Shown: in pieces, positions 16,842-26,481 of the stretch
Layout: every line of letters starts with the position of its first letter
Numbering within the stretch: the first letter of the stretch is position 1
Origin: G965267605 sp965267605
GTDB lineage: Bacteria > Bacteroidota > Bacteroidia > Flavobacteriales_E > Vicingaceae
DNA: 64,000 nt
Direction of reading: 5' to 3'
Assembly (NCBI GenBank): GCA_965267605.1
Contig: OZ254088.1
Location: 2,914,001 to 2,978,000 of the forward strand
Position numbers and translations under genes: made by a program
Notes under the pieces: model-generated
Seen by the model: only the letters and a program-made list of their open reading frames with translations
Databases searched by the model: none
Told to the model about the DNA's origin: nothing

Positions 16842-19319
16842 ATGTGGACTAGGTTTGCAGCGATCATATTACGCAATAGGTTAATCTTTCTGATTCTCAT
16901 CGGGTTGATCACTCTTGCGCTGGGTTACATGGGGCAGCATGTGATGATGAGCTACCGTATGGAGACGCTCTTGCCCGAGGACAATGAGACCCATCAGGAG
17001 TATTTGAAATTCAAGGAACTTTTTGGCGAAGATGGCAGTGTAATGGTTGTTGGTATAGACGACCCCAAGCTGTACCAATTAGAGAATTTCAATAAGTGGA
17101 TCACGCTCAACGATGAATTAGGCAAGATCAAAACCCCTAATGTGGACAAGCTAGGCACTGTGATCGACACTGTTCTTGGCGTTCCGGAGTCCATTTCGCT
17201 GGCTACAGTTTACACCCTGCAAAAGGATACCAGCAACAAACGGTTTGTTCTGGAGCCTGCCATTGACAAAAGGCCAACTACACAAAAGGAGTTGGATGCC
17301 CTGTTGAAGGATATCCGCAAACTTCGCTTTTATGAGGACGTTCTGTTTCAGCGAGGCTCAGATGCCACTTTGTTGTTGTTGACATTGGATCGGTCAGCAA
17401 TTGATTCCAAAGCCCGGCACATCCTGATGGACCAGGTTATGGACAAGTTGAACGCCTTCGAAGAGGATACAGGAATCGACCTGGCATACTCAGGCTTGCC
17501 TTATATCCGATCCAATAACACAACGAAGGTTTCAGAAGAAATCCAGTTGTTCATTTTACTCGCAATTATCGTTACATCGCTGATCCTGTTCCTTTTCTTC
17601 AGGTCTTTGAAGGTGACTTTTTTCTCCATGCTCATTGTAGGCATTGGTGTGATCTGGGGATTGGGTTTACAAGCGTTGTTGGAATACAAAATCACAATCC
17701 TTACGGGATTGATCCCTCCTCTGATCATTGTGATCGGTATACCGAACTGTGTCTTCCTGCTCAATAAGTACCATGGCGAGATTAGGAAGCATGGTAATCA
17801 AATTAAGGGACTCACCCGAGTTATCGAGCGGGTCGGAAATGCCATATTCCTAACCAATACAACTACGGCACTTGGGTTCGCAACGTTTGTATTTACAAGA
17901 AGTCAATCACTTGTGGAATTTGGTGTTATTGCTTCGATCAACATCATCATCGTATTCCTTCTTTCTATTCTGTTGATCCCCATTATTTTCTCCTATCTAT
18001 CCATTCCGAAAGAACGCCAGACGCGACACCTGGATAACAAGTTGATGGATAAAGCTGTTTCTGGACTGGTCAACATCGTTGCAACCAAGAGGAAGTGGGT
18101 TTACATCGTAACTGTGTTCGTACTTGCGGGTAGCTTCTACGGCATGTCGCTAATTAAGACAACCGGGAACATTGTGGATGACCTTCCGAAGGACGATCCC
18201 ATTACCGTAGATCTCAAAGATTTCTTCGAAGCCAAATTTCAAGGGGTACTGCCACTGGAGATTGTTATTGATACCAAGAAGGCAGGTAAAGCCATGGACT
18301 ACGCGACACTCGAAAAGATCGAAGAGGTCCAGGCGTTGCTGGATGAGTACAACGAAATATCGCGATCCTATTCTGTAGCAGATGGAGTGAAGTTTGCACG
18401 ACAAGCCTATTACAATGGCAGTGAGAAGAAATACGCGCTTTACAACAATCAGGATAAGTCCTTCCTGGCTAGCTACATGCAGAACGCCACCGATGAGAAA
18501 GGCGCGTTCAATACGTTTATGGATAGCACGAAACGCATTACCCGGGTAAGCGCCCAGGTTGCTGACATCGGCACACATGAGATGGATGCCTTGATGAAAG
18601 ACCTTCGCCCGAAGGTGGAAGCTATCTTCCCTGAAGATGAGTTCGACATCCTTATCACTGGAAACAGCATCGTATACCTTAAAGGCACTTCATACCTGGT
18701 AAGAAATCTGTTCACCAGTCTGTTCATAGCCATTGTACTTATTGCCTGCATTATGGCCTTGCTCTTTGCGAGCCCAAGGATGGTAATGATCTCTCTGATC
18801 CCGAACATTCTTCCGCTGCTTTTTACCGGTGGGCTCATGGGGTTCTTTGGTATTCCAATAAAGCCCTCCACGATCCTTGTATTTAGTGTTGCATTTGGAA
18901 TCTCAGTAGACGATACCATTCATTACCTGGCGAAGTTCAGGCAAGAGTTACGCTTCCGAAAATGGGATACCAAACAATGTGTAATGCAGGCGCTGAGGGA
19001 AACTGGCATCAGCATGATATACACCTCAGTAGTGCTGTTTTTTGGGTTTGGCATATTCACCGCTTCAAAATTCGGGGGCACGCTTGCGCTAGGTGTACTG
19101 GTGTCTGTAACGTTACTTATTGCCATGTTGTCGAACCTTATTCTTCTTCCCTCGTTACTATTATCAATGGATCAGAAGATCACGCGTAAAGCGCTGAACA
19201 AAGAACCAATGATTGAAATAGTAGATGAAGAGGAGGACATTGAACTTGAGGACCTTGAAGTGAAAGTGGGTCAGATGAACAAACAAACGGAAGACGAACT
19301 CATCAAAGAAGAACAATGA
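16842..19319 (+). CDS. RND-superfamily (MMPL-type) exporter
   Basis: An 825-residue inner-membrane protein with the two-fold RND layout: helix 1 ([17 protein letters not shown]), a large periplasmic loop, a five-helix bundle (residues about 230-390), then a second copy of helix, loop (about 430-620) and bundle (about 630-780). The second bundle has [19 protein letters not shown], the usual MMPL-type motif with acidic residues for proton relay. An acidic tail follows. The family exports lipids, hopanoids or other hydrophobic molecules; the substrate is unknown. Its stop overlaps the rfbA start (ATGA), and the run rfbA, epimerase, prenyl synthase suggests a cell-envelope lipid or glycan task. 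Confidence 0.9.
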   Translation: MWTRFAAIILRNRLIFLILIGLITLALGYMGQHVMMSYRMETLLPEDNETHQEYLKFKELFGEDGSVMVVGIDDPKLYQLENFNKWITLNDELGKIKTPNVDKLGTVIDTVLGVPESISLATVYTLQKDTSNKRFVLEPAIDKRPTTQKELDALLKDIRKLRFYEDVLFQRGSDATLLLLTLDRSAIDSKARHILMDQVMDKLNAFEEDTGIDLAYSGLPYIRSNNTTKVSEEIQLFILLAIIVTSLILFLFFRSLKVTFFSMLIVGIGVIWGLGLQALLEYKITILTGLIPPLIIVIGIPNCVFLLNKYHGEIRKHGNQIKGLTRVIERVGNAIFLTNTTTALGFATFVFTRSQSLVEFGVIASINIIIVFLLSILLIPIIFSYLSIPKERQTRHLDNKLMDKAVSGLVNIVATKRKWVYIVTVFVLAGSFYGMSLIKTTGNIVDDLPKDDPITVDLKDFFEAKFQGVLPLEIVIDTKKAGKAMDYATLEKIEEVQALLDEYNEISRSYSVADGVKFARQAYYNGSEKKYALYNNQDKSFLASYMQNATDEKGAFNTFMDSTKRITRVSAQVADIGTHEMDALMKDLRPKVEAIFPEDEFDILITGNSIVYLKGTSYLVRNLFTSLFIAIVLIACIMALLFASPRMVMISLIPNILPLLFTGGLMGFFGIPIKPSTILVFSVAFGISVDDTIHYLAKFRQELRFRKWDTKQCVMQALRETGISMIYTSVVLFFGFGIFTASKFGGTLALGVLVSVTLLIAMLSNLILLPSLLLSMDQKITRKALNKEPMIEIVDEEEDIELEDLEVKVGQMNKQTEDELIKEEQ

Positions 19320-20179
19320 AAGGAATCATTCTAGCTGGCGGGTCGGGAACACGATTGCACCCCCTGACTGTGGCGATCAGTAAACAGCTCATGCCTGTTT
19401 ACGACAAGCCCATGATCTATTACCCGCTTTCCACTTTGATGAATGCAGGCATCAAGGATGTATTGATCATCACCACTCCACACGATTTGCCTTTGTTTGA
19501 AAAATTACTGGGTGATGGATCTCAACTCGGTTGCAATTTCAATTACGCTGTACAGGAAGTGCCTAACGGTCTGGCGCAAGCATTTGTGATCGGCAAGGAG
19601 TTCATTGGGAACGACAAAGTAGCCTTGATCCTGGGTGACAATATCTTCTATGGAAGTAGCATGCCCCAACTTCTTCAGAACAACGTTAGTCCTGATGGCG
19701 GGGTGGTTTTTGCCTACCACGTATCAGACCCTGAACGATACGGAGTGGTTGAATTCGATGATGATTTCAAGGTGTTGAGTATCGAGGAAAAACCTGACCA
19801 GCCTCGCTCAAATTATGCTGTACCAGGATTGTACTTCTATGACAATGATGTAGTTGAGATAGCGGAAAACCTCGAGCCAAGTGCGCGGGGAGAATATGAG
19901 ATTACCGATGTGAACAAGGAATACCTCAGGCAAGGTAGATTGAAAGTTGGTATTCTTGACAAAGGGACCGCCTGGCTGGATACGGGAACCTTTGCATCAT
20001 TGATGCAGGCCAGCACTTTTGTTCAGGTGATCGAAGAGCGTCAGGGGCTTAAAATCGGTTGCATTGAAGAGATCGCATATCGGATGCAATTCATTGACAA
20101 AGAACAGCTTCGCAAGCTGGCCGAACCACTACTGAAAAGTGGCTACGGAGATTACCTCAACGCACTCGTTTCGAAGTAA
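19316..20179 (+). CDS. rfbA: Glucose-1-phosphate thymidylyltransferase
   Basis: Makes dTDP-glucose from glucose-1-phosphate and dTTP, the first step of dTDP-sugar pathways such as dTDP-rhamnose. A 287-residue protein with the pyrophosphorylase signature [16 protein letters not shown], the lysine in [12 protein letters not shown], and the metal-binding [10 protein letters not shown]. The start overlaps the RND gene stop by four bases, and its end touches the next gene (19316-20179 then ATG at 20179). The rest of the dTDP-rhamnose genes (rfbB, C, D) are not in the window unless the neighbouring epimerase belongs to the pathway. Confidence 0.94.
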   Translation: MKGIILAGGSGTRLHPLTVAISKQLMPVYDKPMIYYPLSTLMNAGIKDVLIITTPHDLPLFEKLLGDGSQLGCNFNYAVQEVPNGLAQAFVIGKEFIGNDKVALILGDNIFYGSSMPQLLQNNVSPDGGVVFAYHVSDPERYGVVEFDDDFKVLSIEEKPDQPRSNYAVPGLYFYDNDVVEIAENLEPSARGEYEITDVNKEYLRQGRLKVGILDKGTAWLDTGTFASLMQASTFVQVIEERQGLKIGCIEEIAYRMQFIDKEQLRKLAEPLLKSGYGDYLNALVSK

Positions 20180-21096
20180 TGGCGCAAAGAATATTGGTAA
20201 CAGGTGGTGCTGGTTTCATCGGCAGTAGTCTTGTCACCGCGTTAAGTGACAATCCGGATTACCGTGTGGTAGTGGTGGACGATCTATCTACCGGTAGTAA
20301 GGATAAACTTGGCGAGGAGGTGCTAAAAAAGGTGGATTTCATTCACTGTAATGTCAATTCTACTAAGGAGATTGCCAGCGTTTTCCATGCATTCCGCTTT
20401 GATTACGTCTTTCACTATGCTGCCATGGTGGGCGTTGAGCGTACGCTTGAACACCCCGTTAAAGTATTGGAAGACATCAATGGTATCAAGAACGTACTTG
20501 ACCTATCGAAGAACACAGGTGTGAAGCATGTATACTATGCCAGCTCTTCGGAGGTCTACGGAGAGCCAGTAGAATTTCCGCAGAATGAGCACACAACTCC
20601 TTTAAATTCAAGACTTCCTTATGCCATCGTTAAGAATGTTGGCGAAGCTTACCTGAAGGCATACAAAAAAGAGTTTGACCTTGATTACACGATCTTCCGA
20701 TTCTTCAATACATATGGCTCCAAACAGAGCGATGACTTTGTGATCTCCAAGTTCTTAATAGCTGCCAAGAACAATGCAGATATCCCGGTAAATGGCGATG
20801 GGAGTCAAACCAGAACTTTCTGCCATATCAGTGACAACATTGAAGCCACCATGAAGATCTTTGAGGACCGGCTGTTGGTTAACGATATCGTAAATCTGGG
20901 AAGTGGTGTGGAGATCTCCATCATGGAACTTGCCCAGAGCATCATCAAATTGACTGGGTCCAATTCCAAGATCGTAAACCTTCCTCCATTGAAGGAAGGT
21001 GATATGAAACGAAGACACCCTGATAACTCCAAGATGATTGGAATCCTTGATAGGGAGTTGTTATCTCTTGAAGAAGGGCTTAAGAAAATGATCTAG
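20179..21096 (+). CDS. NAD-dependent epimerase/dehydratase (extended SDR)
   Basis: Nucleotide-sugar enzyme of 305 residues. Glycine-rich NAD site RILVTGGAGFIGSSLV, then the acidic residue VVVVDDLSTGS, the serine of YYASSSEVYG and the YxxxK pair in LPYAIVKNVG (catalytic Tyr-Lys). It resembles UDP-glucuronate decarboxylases and 4-epimerases, and could also be a 4,6-dehydratase; sequence alone does not decide. ATG at 20179 overlaps the rfbA stop, so they are coupled and likely act on the same nucleotide sugar. Confidence 0.88.
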   Translation: MAQRILVTGGAGFIGSSLVTALSDNPDYRVVVVDDLSTGSKDKLGEEVLKKVDFIHCNVNSTKEIASVFHAFRFDYVFHYAAMVGVERTLEHPVKVLEDINGIKNVLDLSKNTGVKHVYYASSSEVYGEPVEFPQNEHTTPLNSRLPYAIVKNVGEAYLKAYKKEFDLDYTIFRFFNTYGSKQSDDFVISKFLIAAKNNADIPVNGDGSQTRTFCHISDNIEATMKIFEDRLLVNDIVNLGSGVEISIMELAQSIIKLTGSNSKIVNLPPLKEGDMKRRHPDNSKMIGILDRELLSLEEGLKKMI

Positions 21097-21104
21097 CATC
21101 TCTT

Positions 21105-22064
21105 GTGGAAGCACTGCTGCCATATGTCAAACTAATTGAGGAAAAGCTACCCGCTAGTGTACCTGTTGATGGACTTCCCAGTTCAACAGGGCCGCTTCGC
21201 TATTTCCTCCAACTGGGTGGCAAGCGCATACGACCGGTTCTGGTAATGCTGGGCTACAAGTGCTTCAAAGATGATCATACAGCAGTTTTGGATCAGGCAT
21301 TGGCCATTGAGCTATTCCACAATTTTACCTTGGTGCACGATGACATCATGGATGCCGCTCCGATCAGGCGAGGACAACCCACCGTCCATGAAAAATGGAA
21401 TCAGGATGTTGCTATTTTGAGCGGTGACCTACTCATGATTCAGGCTTACGACCACTTATCCAGAGGGCTTGCAACGCAATACCCTGAGATCCACGGGGTC
21501 TTCAACGATGTTGCACGTGAGGTCTGTTACGGACAACAACTCGACATGGAATTTGAGGGTCGCAGTGATGTTTCCGTGGAGGAGTACATTGAAATGATCC
21601 GGCTTAAAACTTCGGTGTTGTTGGGTGCAGCCTTGAAAATTGGAGCCATTTGTAGCGGTGCCTCAGTACAACAGGCTTCCTTGATTTACAATTTTGGAGT
21701 AAGCCTGGGCATCGCATTTCAGATTCATGATGATCGTCTTGATCTATATGGAGACGTTGACAAATTGGGTAAGCAAAAGGGTGGCGATGTCCTGGCAAAT
21801 AAAAAGACCATTCTTTCTCTTTCAGCCTTGGAAATGGCTGAGGACAAAGCTGGCATGTCAACAATGTTGTTCACTGAAAGTGAGAACAAGGTAAACACGG
21901 TAATCGCAGCCTTCGATGAACTTGGCATACACGATGTAGCCATGAGCAAGGCTCAGCAATACCACGATCAGGCGTTATCGCAATTGGAAGAACTTGAGAA
22001 AAGTGGAGCGCGGGTTGGCGAATTGACCTTACTTGCAGAATACCTGATGGCGCGTGAGTTCTAA
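21105..22064 (+). CDS. Polyprenyl (trans-isoprenyl) diphosphate synthase
   Basis: Chain-elongating prenyl synthase of 319 residues that condenses isopentenyl diphosphate onto allylic diphosphates. First Asp-rich motif LVHDDIMDAAPIRRG, with the four residues before it bulky; second motif FQIHDDRLDLYGD. The substrate-binding FLQLGGKRIRPVLVM is at residue about 32. Product length (farnesyl, geranylgeranyl or longer) is not clear from sequence. The start is GTG at 21105, eight bases after the epimerase stop. The last ten bases overlap the start of the small orphan gene. Confidence 0.92.
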   Translation: MEALLPYVKLIEEKLPASVPVDGLPSSTGPLRYFLQLGGKRIRPVLVMLGYKCFKDDHTAVLDQALAIELFHNFTLVHDDIMDAAPIRRGQPTVHEKWNQDVAILSGDLLMIQAYDHLSRGLATQYPEIHGVFNDVAREVCYGQQLDMEFEGRSDVSVEEYIEMIRLKTSVLLGAALKIGAICSGASVQQASLIYNFGVSLGIAFQIHDDRLDLYGDVDKLGKQKGGDVLANKKTILSLSALEMAEDKAGMSTMLFTESENKVNTVIAAFDELGIHDVAMSKAQQYHDQALSQLEELEKSGARVGELTLLAEYLMAREF

Positions 22065-22434
22065 ACTACCGGACCGGATTTCTGATTATGCAGAGTCTCT
22101 TCAAATCGATCACCGCCTAGCGCTGAAAGTAGCAGTGTCGCAAATCAACAAGGATCTGCAGCTCACGGGAATTGATTACGAGCTAGTAGCCGAAAATGTG
22201 GCTGAATTACAGGATGCATTGGATGATATGTTAATCAGCTTACAGCGCAGATCTCTTGAGCTCCTTACGAACTTTCTCTATCGCGCAGACATTGCACCTG
22301 ATAAGGTTCCTCTGTTTCTTGATACTTCAAAAGCGAGTACATCCGAAGCAAGCATTGAACTGGTAAAACGGGTATTGGAAAGGGTCCGATTTAGACTGCA
22401 ATACCATTCAAGCGAAGAACACGAAGAGGAATGA
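22054..22434 (+). CDS. Hypothetical helical protein between the prenyl synthase and sucA
   Basis: A 126-residue mostly helical, charged protein with no signal peptide or membrane segment (for example ELQDALDDMLISLQRRSLEL and a C-terminal Glu-rich tail EEHEEE). I do not recognise the family. It begins with GTG inside the end of the prenyl synthase gene (10-base overlap, so coupled translation) and ends 45 bp before sucA. Its codon use looks like its neighbours, and the coupling argues that it is a real gene. A small accessory or scaffold role is only a guess. Confidence 0.7.
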   Translation: MSSKLPDRISDYAESLQIDHRLALKVAVSQINKDLQLTGIDYELVAENVAELQDALDDMLISLQRRSLELLTNFLYRADIAPDKVPLFLDTSKASTSEASIELVKRVLERVRFRLQYHSSEEHEEE

Positions 22435-22479
22435 GAATATTAACTACCTTAGTATAAGCAAGGAAACCGGGAAATTGCC

Positions 22480-25209
22480 ATGGATAAGTATTCGTACCTA
22501 AGCGGTACAGATGGAGCAGTTGTGGAAGATCTGTACCAGTCCTATTTAGCGGATCCTAATAGCGTTGACAAAGATTGGGCGCGGTTTTTTGAGGGATTCG
22601 AATTTGCCAGAAAGAATTTTGAGGAAACTGGTGAGGTTCCAGAGAACTTCGCTAAGGAATTCAAGGTCATTAAATTGATCGAAGGCTACCGAACAAGAGG
22701 GCACCTGTTTACCTTAACGAACCCCGTTCGAGAGCGCAGAAAGTATTCCCCTACCCTTGATATTGAGAATTTCGGATTGGACAGTTCCGACCTTGGCACT
22801 GTTTTTCAGGCAGGAACACAAATTGGCATTGGTCCGGCCACACTGGAACAGATCATTGATCATCTCAAGGCGGTGTACTGCCAGTCTATTGGGGTAGAGT
22901 TCGTTTACATACGCAAACCCCAGATCGTAGATTGGATCAAAGAACGCATCCATGTCAACCAAAATCAACCTGACTTCTCCGTTGATGAGAAGAAGCATAT
23001 CCTACACAAGCTTAACCAGGCGGTTGTATTTGAGGAGTTCCTTCACAAGAAATACGTTGGTCAAAAACGCTTCTCCCTTCAGGGTGGGGAATCCCTAATA
23101 CCTGCATTAGATGTAGCCGTTGAGCATGGATCTAAGCTTGGTATAGAAGAGTTTGTCTTTGGGATGGCCCATCGTGGTAGATTGAACGTGTTGGCCAATA
23201 TCTTCAACAAGACCTATGCTGACATCTTCAACGAGTTTGAAGGCAAGGAATTTGAGGCAGATGGATTGTTTGATGGTGATGTTAAGTACCACATGGGGTA
23301 CAGTTGTGATATCGAAACGGATGCCAAGAAGAAGGTGCACATGACCCTTGCTCCGAACCCTTCGCACCTGGAGGCAGTTGATCCGGTTGTGGAAGGGATT
23401 GCAAGAGCAAAGCTCGACCAGTATCTACATGATGAGAAGAAGATCGTTCCTATACTGATCCATGGAGATGCGGCCATTGCTGGTCAGGGTGTTATGTATG
23501 AGGTGGTTCAGATGGCGCAGTTGGATGGATACCGGACTGGTGGAACCATCCACATCGTGGTAAACAATCAGGTTGGGTTCACAACCAATTACCTGGATGC
23601 CCGCTCAAGCACATATTGCACTGACGTAGGTAAGGTAACCTTGAGTCCGATATTCCACGTGAATGGCGATGACGTAGAAGCAGTAGCTCACGTTATGCGA
23701 ATGGCCATCGAATTCCGGCAGGAATTTCATAGAGATGTATTTGTTGATCTACTGTGTTACAGGAAATATGGCCACAATGAAGGTGATGAACCAAGGTTCA
23801 CTCAACCAATACTCTACAAGGCAATTTCTAAACACCCCAATCCAAGAGAACTTTACAGGGATCGTTTGCTCGCTGAAGGGATCATTGAAGAAGGCCGGGT
23901 GAAACAGCTTGAAGAGGAATACAACGGTATGCTTCAAGCAAGATTTGAAGACTCTCAGCAAGAAGAACGTTCACGTGTTACCAACTTCCTGGAATTCACC
24001 TGGAAGGATCTTGATTATGCCAGTAATGGAGATCAGGATGCAAGCCCGGATACAGGCTATGATCTTAAAAAGCTGAAGAAGCTTGCAGACAACGTTACTT
24101 CTTTGCCAGGCGACCGAAAGTTCTTGAGAAAGATTCAGAAGATATTCGCAGATCGGCAGAAAATGCTGAAAGAAACAGATCAGCTAGATTGGGCCATGGG
24201 GGAAACTTTGGCTTACGCTACACTGCTGGACGAAGGACACCAGGTGCGTATCTCCGGACAGGATGTGGAACGAGGAACATTCTCTCATCGACATGCCGTT
24301 GTGAAGGTGGAAGATTCTGAGGAAGAATATAAACCCCTGGCAAATTTAGGTGCCAAACAGGCTGACTTCCACATCTACAATTCATTGCTCTCGGAATACG
24401 CTGTGCTTGGATTTGAATATGGATACGGAATGGCGTGCCCTGATGGGTTAACCATTTGGGAAGCACAGTTTGGTGACTTCAATAACGGTGCGCAGATCAT
24501 TATTGATCAGTTCCTAAGCGCTGCAGAGGATAAGTGGAAGGTGATGAATGGCCTGGTTATGCTTCTGCCGCATGGCTATGAGGGTCAGGGATCCGAGCAC
24601 TCTAGTGGTAGACTTGAGAGGTATCTAACCCTCTGTGCTGAAAACAATATGCAGGTTGTGAATTGCACCACACCTGCAAACATGTTCCATGTGTTGAGAA
24701 GGCAGCTACACAGAAAGTTCAGAAAGCCATTGGTAGTATTCACTCCGAAGAAGCTATTGCGTTACCCTGCGTGCACATCGTCCATTAAGGATATGGCTAA
24801 GGGTCACTTTCAGGAATTGATCGATGATGCCAACGCTGATCCGGCCAAAGTGACAAGAATTGCACTCTGTAGCGGTAAGGTCTATTATGACCTTCAGGAA
24901 TTCCTGAATGGCGGCAAGGATGAAACAACTGCACTCATCAGAGTGGAACAATTGTATCCTTTCCCTATGGTGCAATTCGATGCACTTAGGAAGAAATACA
25001 AGAACGCGAAAGATTTCGTGTGGGTCCAGGAAGAGCCAGAGAACATGGGGCCATGGAGCTTCATGCTCAGAACACTCAGACATCTGAATATCGATGTCAT
25101 TGCACGGCACGAAAGCGGATCGCCAGCACCAGGATCACCTAGATTGGATGCTGCACGTCAATCAGACGTAATGGAAAGATTTTACAAGAACCTTAAAGTA
25201 ACCGTCTAA
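22480..25209 (+). CDS. sucA: 2-oxoglutarate dehydrogenase E1 component
   Basis: Thiamine-dependent decarboxylase of the TCA-cycle 2-oxoglutarate dehydrogenase complex; 909 residues (E. coli 933). The N-terminal YLSGTDGAVVEDLYQSYLAD is the family start; the thiamine-diphosphate site has HGDAAIAGQGVMYE with NNQVGFTTN about 28 residues on; other blocks are GMAHRGRLNVLANIF and ANMFHVLRRQLHR. The start ATG at 22480 is preceded by a purine-rich stretch. sucB follows after 12 bp, so E1 and E2 are made together; the E3 (lpd) gene is not here. Confidence 0.97.
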   Translation: MDKYSYLSGTDGAVVEDLYQSYLADPNSVDKDWARFFEGFEFARKNFEETGEVPENFAKEFKVIKLIEGYRTRGHLFTLTNPVRERRKYSPTLDIENFGLDSSDLGTVFQAGTQIGIGPATLEQIIDHLKAVYCQSIGVEFVYIRKPQIVDWIKERIHVNQNQPDFSVDEKKHILHKLNQAVVFEEFLHKKYVGQKRFSLQGGESLIPALDVAVEHGSKLGIEEFVFGMAHRGRLNVLANIFNKTYADIFNEFEGKEFEADGLFDGDVKYHMGYSCDIETDAKKKVHMTLAPNPSHLEAVDPVVEGIARAKLDQYLHDEKKIVPILIHGDAAIAGQGVMYEVVQMAQLDGYRTGGTIHIVVNNQVGFTTNYLDARSSTYCTDVGKVTLSPIFHVNGDDVEAVAHVMRMAIEFRQEFHRDVFVDLLCYRKYGHNEGDEPRFTQPILYKAISKHPNPRELYRDRLLAEGIIEEGRVKQLEEEYNGMLQARFEDSQQEERSRVTNFLEFTWKDLDYASNGDQDASPDTGYDLKKLKKLADNVTSLPGDRKFLRKIQKIFADRQKMLKETDQLDWAMGETLAYATLLDEGHQVRISGQDVERGTFSHRHAVVKVEDSEEEYKPLANLGAKQADFHIYNSLLSEYAVLGFEYGYGMACPDGLTIWEAQFGDFNNGAQIIIDQFLSAAEDKWKVMNGLVMLLPHGYEGQGSEHSSGRLERYLTLCAENNMQVVNCTTPANMFHVLRRQLHRKFRKPLVVFTPKKLLRYPACTSSIKDMAKGHFQELIDDANADPAKVTRIALCSGKVYYDLQEFLNGGKDETTALIRVEQLYPFPMVQFDALRKKYKNAKDFVWVQEEPENMGPWSFMLRTLRHLNIDVIARHESGSPAPGSPRLDAARQSDVMERFYKNLKVTV

Positions 25210-25221
25210 TCAGCTACTAGC

Positions 25222-26481
25222 ATGTCAGTAAAAGAAATGAAAGTGCCCAGTCCGGGCGAATCTATCAGTGAAGTTGAAGTTGCGCAATGGGTTGTAAGCA
25301 ATGGAGACTACGTTGAAAAGGACCAAACGATTGCTGAAATAGATTCCGATAAAGCAACGTTGGAATTACCTGCTGAGTTTGCTGGTACGATTGAACTTCT
25401 GGCCGAAGAAGGTGATGCAATTGCTGTTGGAGCGGTAATCGCCAAAATTGATACTTCAGCCAAACCCCCTGCCAACGCTCCTAAAAAGGAAGAGAAGGCA
25501 GCGGTAAAGGAAGAAGTAAAAGAAGAAGTCAAAACTGAGGCAGCTCCTACTCCAGCGCCTGCTAAGCAGGAGGCTTCATATGCGGAAGGACATCCATCTG
25601 TAGCCGCTGCTAAGATGATGGCTGAAAACGGACTTAGCTCTTCCCAGGTTCAGGGCACGGGTAAAGGTGGTCGCATCCTGAAGAGTGACGTCATCAATGC
25701 ACTGGCTGGGGGTATATCCGCACCCGCAGAAGCTGGTGGTTGGGGTGGTACCCGAAATAAGGACGAAAAGAAAATGAGCATGCTGCGCAGAAAGGTTGCT
25801 CAGCGATTGGTTTCTGTGAAGAACGAAACTGCCATGCTTACCACGTTCAACGAAATTGACATGAGCAATGTGATGGCGTTGAGAAAACGGTACAAGGAAA
25901 CTTTCAAGGAGCAGTTTGGCGTTGGACTCGGATTCATGTCCTTCTTTACGAAAGCTTGCACCGAGGCGTTGAATTTGTACCCTGCGGTAAACGCCATGAT
26001 AGATGGTGACTATATGATCACCCACGACTATGCTGACATTGGAATTGCCGTAAGTAGCCCTAAAGGGTTGATGGTTCCTGTACTTCGTAATGCTGAACAA
26101 ATGAGCCTTGCAGAAATCGAAGGTGAGATTAAGCGACTCGCTGTTCGCGCCAGGGATGGCAAGATTACGCCTGATGAAATGGCAGAAGGCACATTCACTA
26201 TTACCAATGGGGGTGTATTCGGCTCTATGTTGAGCACTCCAATCATCAATCCACCACAAAGTGCAATCCTGGGAATGCACAACATTGTGGAACGACCTGT
26301 TGCTGTAAACGGCAATGTTGAGGTAAGACCCGTGATGTTTGTGGCATTGTCCTACGACCACAGGATCGTTGATGGTAAAGAATCCGTTAGCTTCCTTTAT
26401 AAGGTGAAGGAAATGATAGAAAATCCGTCCAAGCTACTGTTTGGCGGTAAGAATCCTGAAGAAGTACTATTGGGACTTTAG
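25222..26481 (+). CDS. sucB: Dihydrolipoyl succinyltransferase (2-oxoglutarate dehydrogenase E2)
   Basis: E2 core of the complex, 419 residues. One lipoyl domain with lipoyl-lysine Lys44 in [12 protein letters not shown], then an Ala/Glu/Pro-rich flexible linker (residues about 80-120), the peripheral-subunit-binding domain ([20 protein letters not shown]) and the acyltransferase domain ending with the catalytic His in [16 protein letters not shown]. It follows sucA by 12 bp. Its last four bases overlap the end of the convergent T9SS gene. Confidence 0.97.
   Translation: MSVKEMKVPSPGESISEVEVAQWVVSNGDYVEKDQTIAEIDSDKATLELPAEFAGTIELLAEEGDAIAVGAVIAKIDTSAKPPANAPKKEEKAAVKEEVKEEVKTEAAPTPAPAKQEASYAEGHPSVAAAKMMAENGLSSSQVQGTGKGGRILKSDVINALAGGISAPAEAGGWGGTRNKDEKKMSMLRRKVAQRLVSVKNETAMLTTFNEIDMSNVMALRKRYKETFKEQFGVGLGFMSFFTKACTEALNLYPAVNAMIDGDYMITHDYADIGIAVSSPKGLMVPVLRNAEQMSLAEIEGEIKRLAVRARDGKITPDEMAEGTFTITNGGVFGSMLSTPIINPPQSAILGMHNIVERPVAVNGNVEVRPVMFVALSYDHRIVDGKESVSFLYKVKEMIENPSKLLFGGKNPEEVLLGL

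Noticed and set aside
25576..26361. 261-codon open frame antisense to sucB
   Set aside because: Lies fully inside a well supported gene, with a composition of His, Ser and Arg typical of shadow frames and no recognisable family or start signal.
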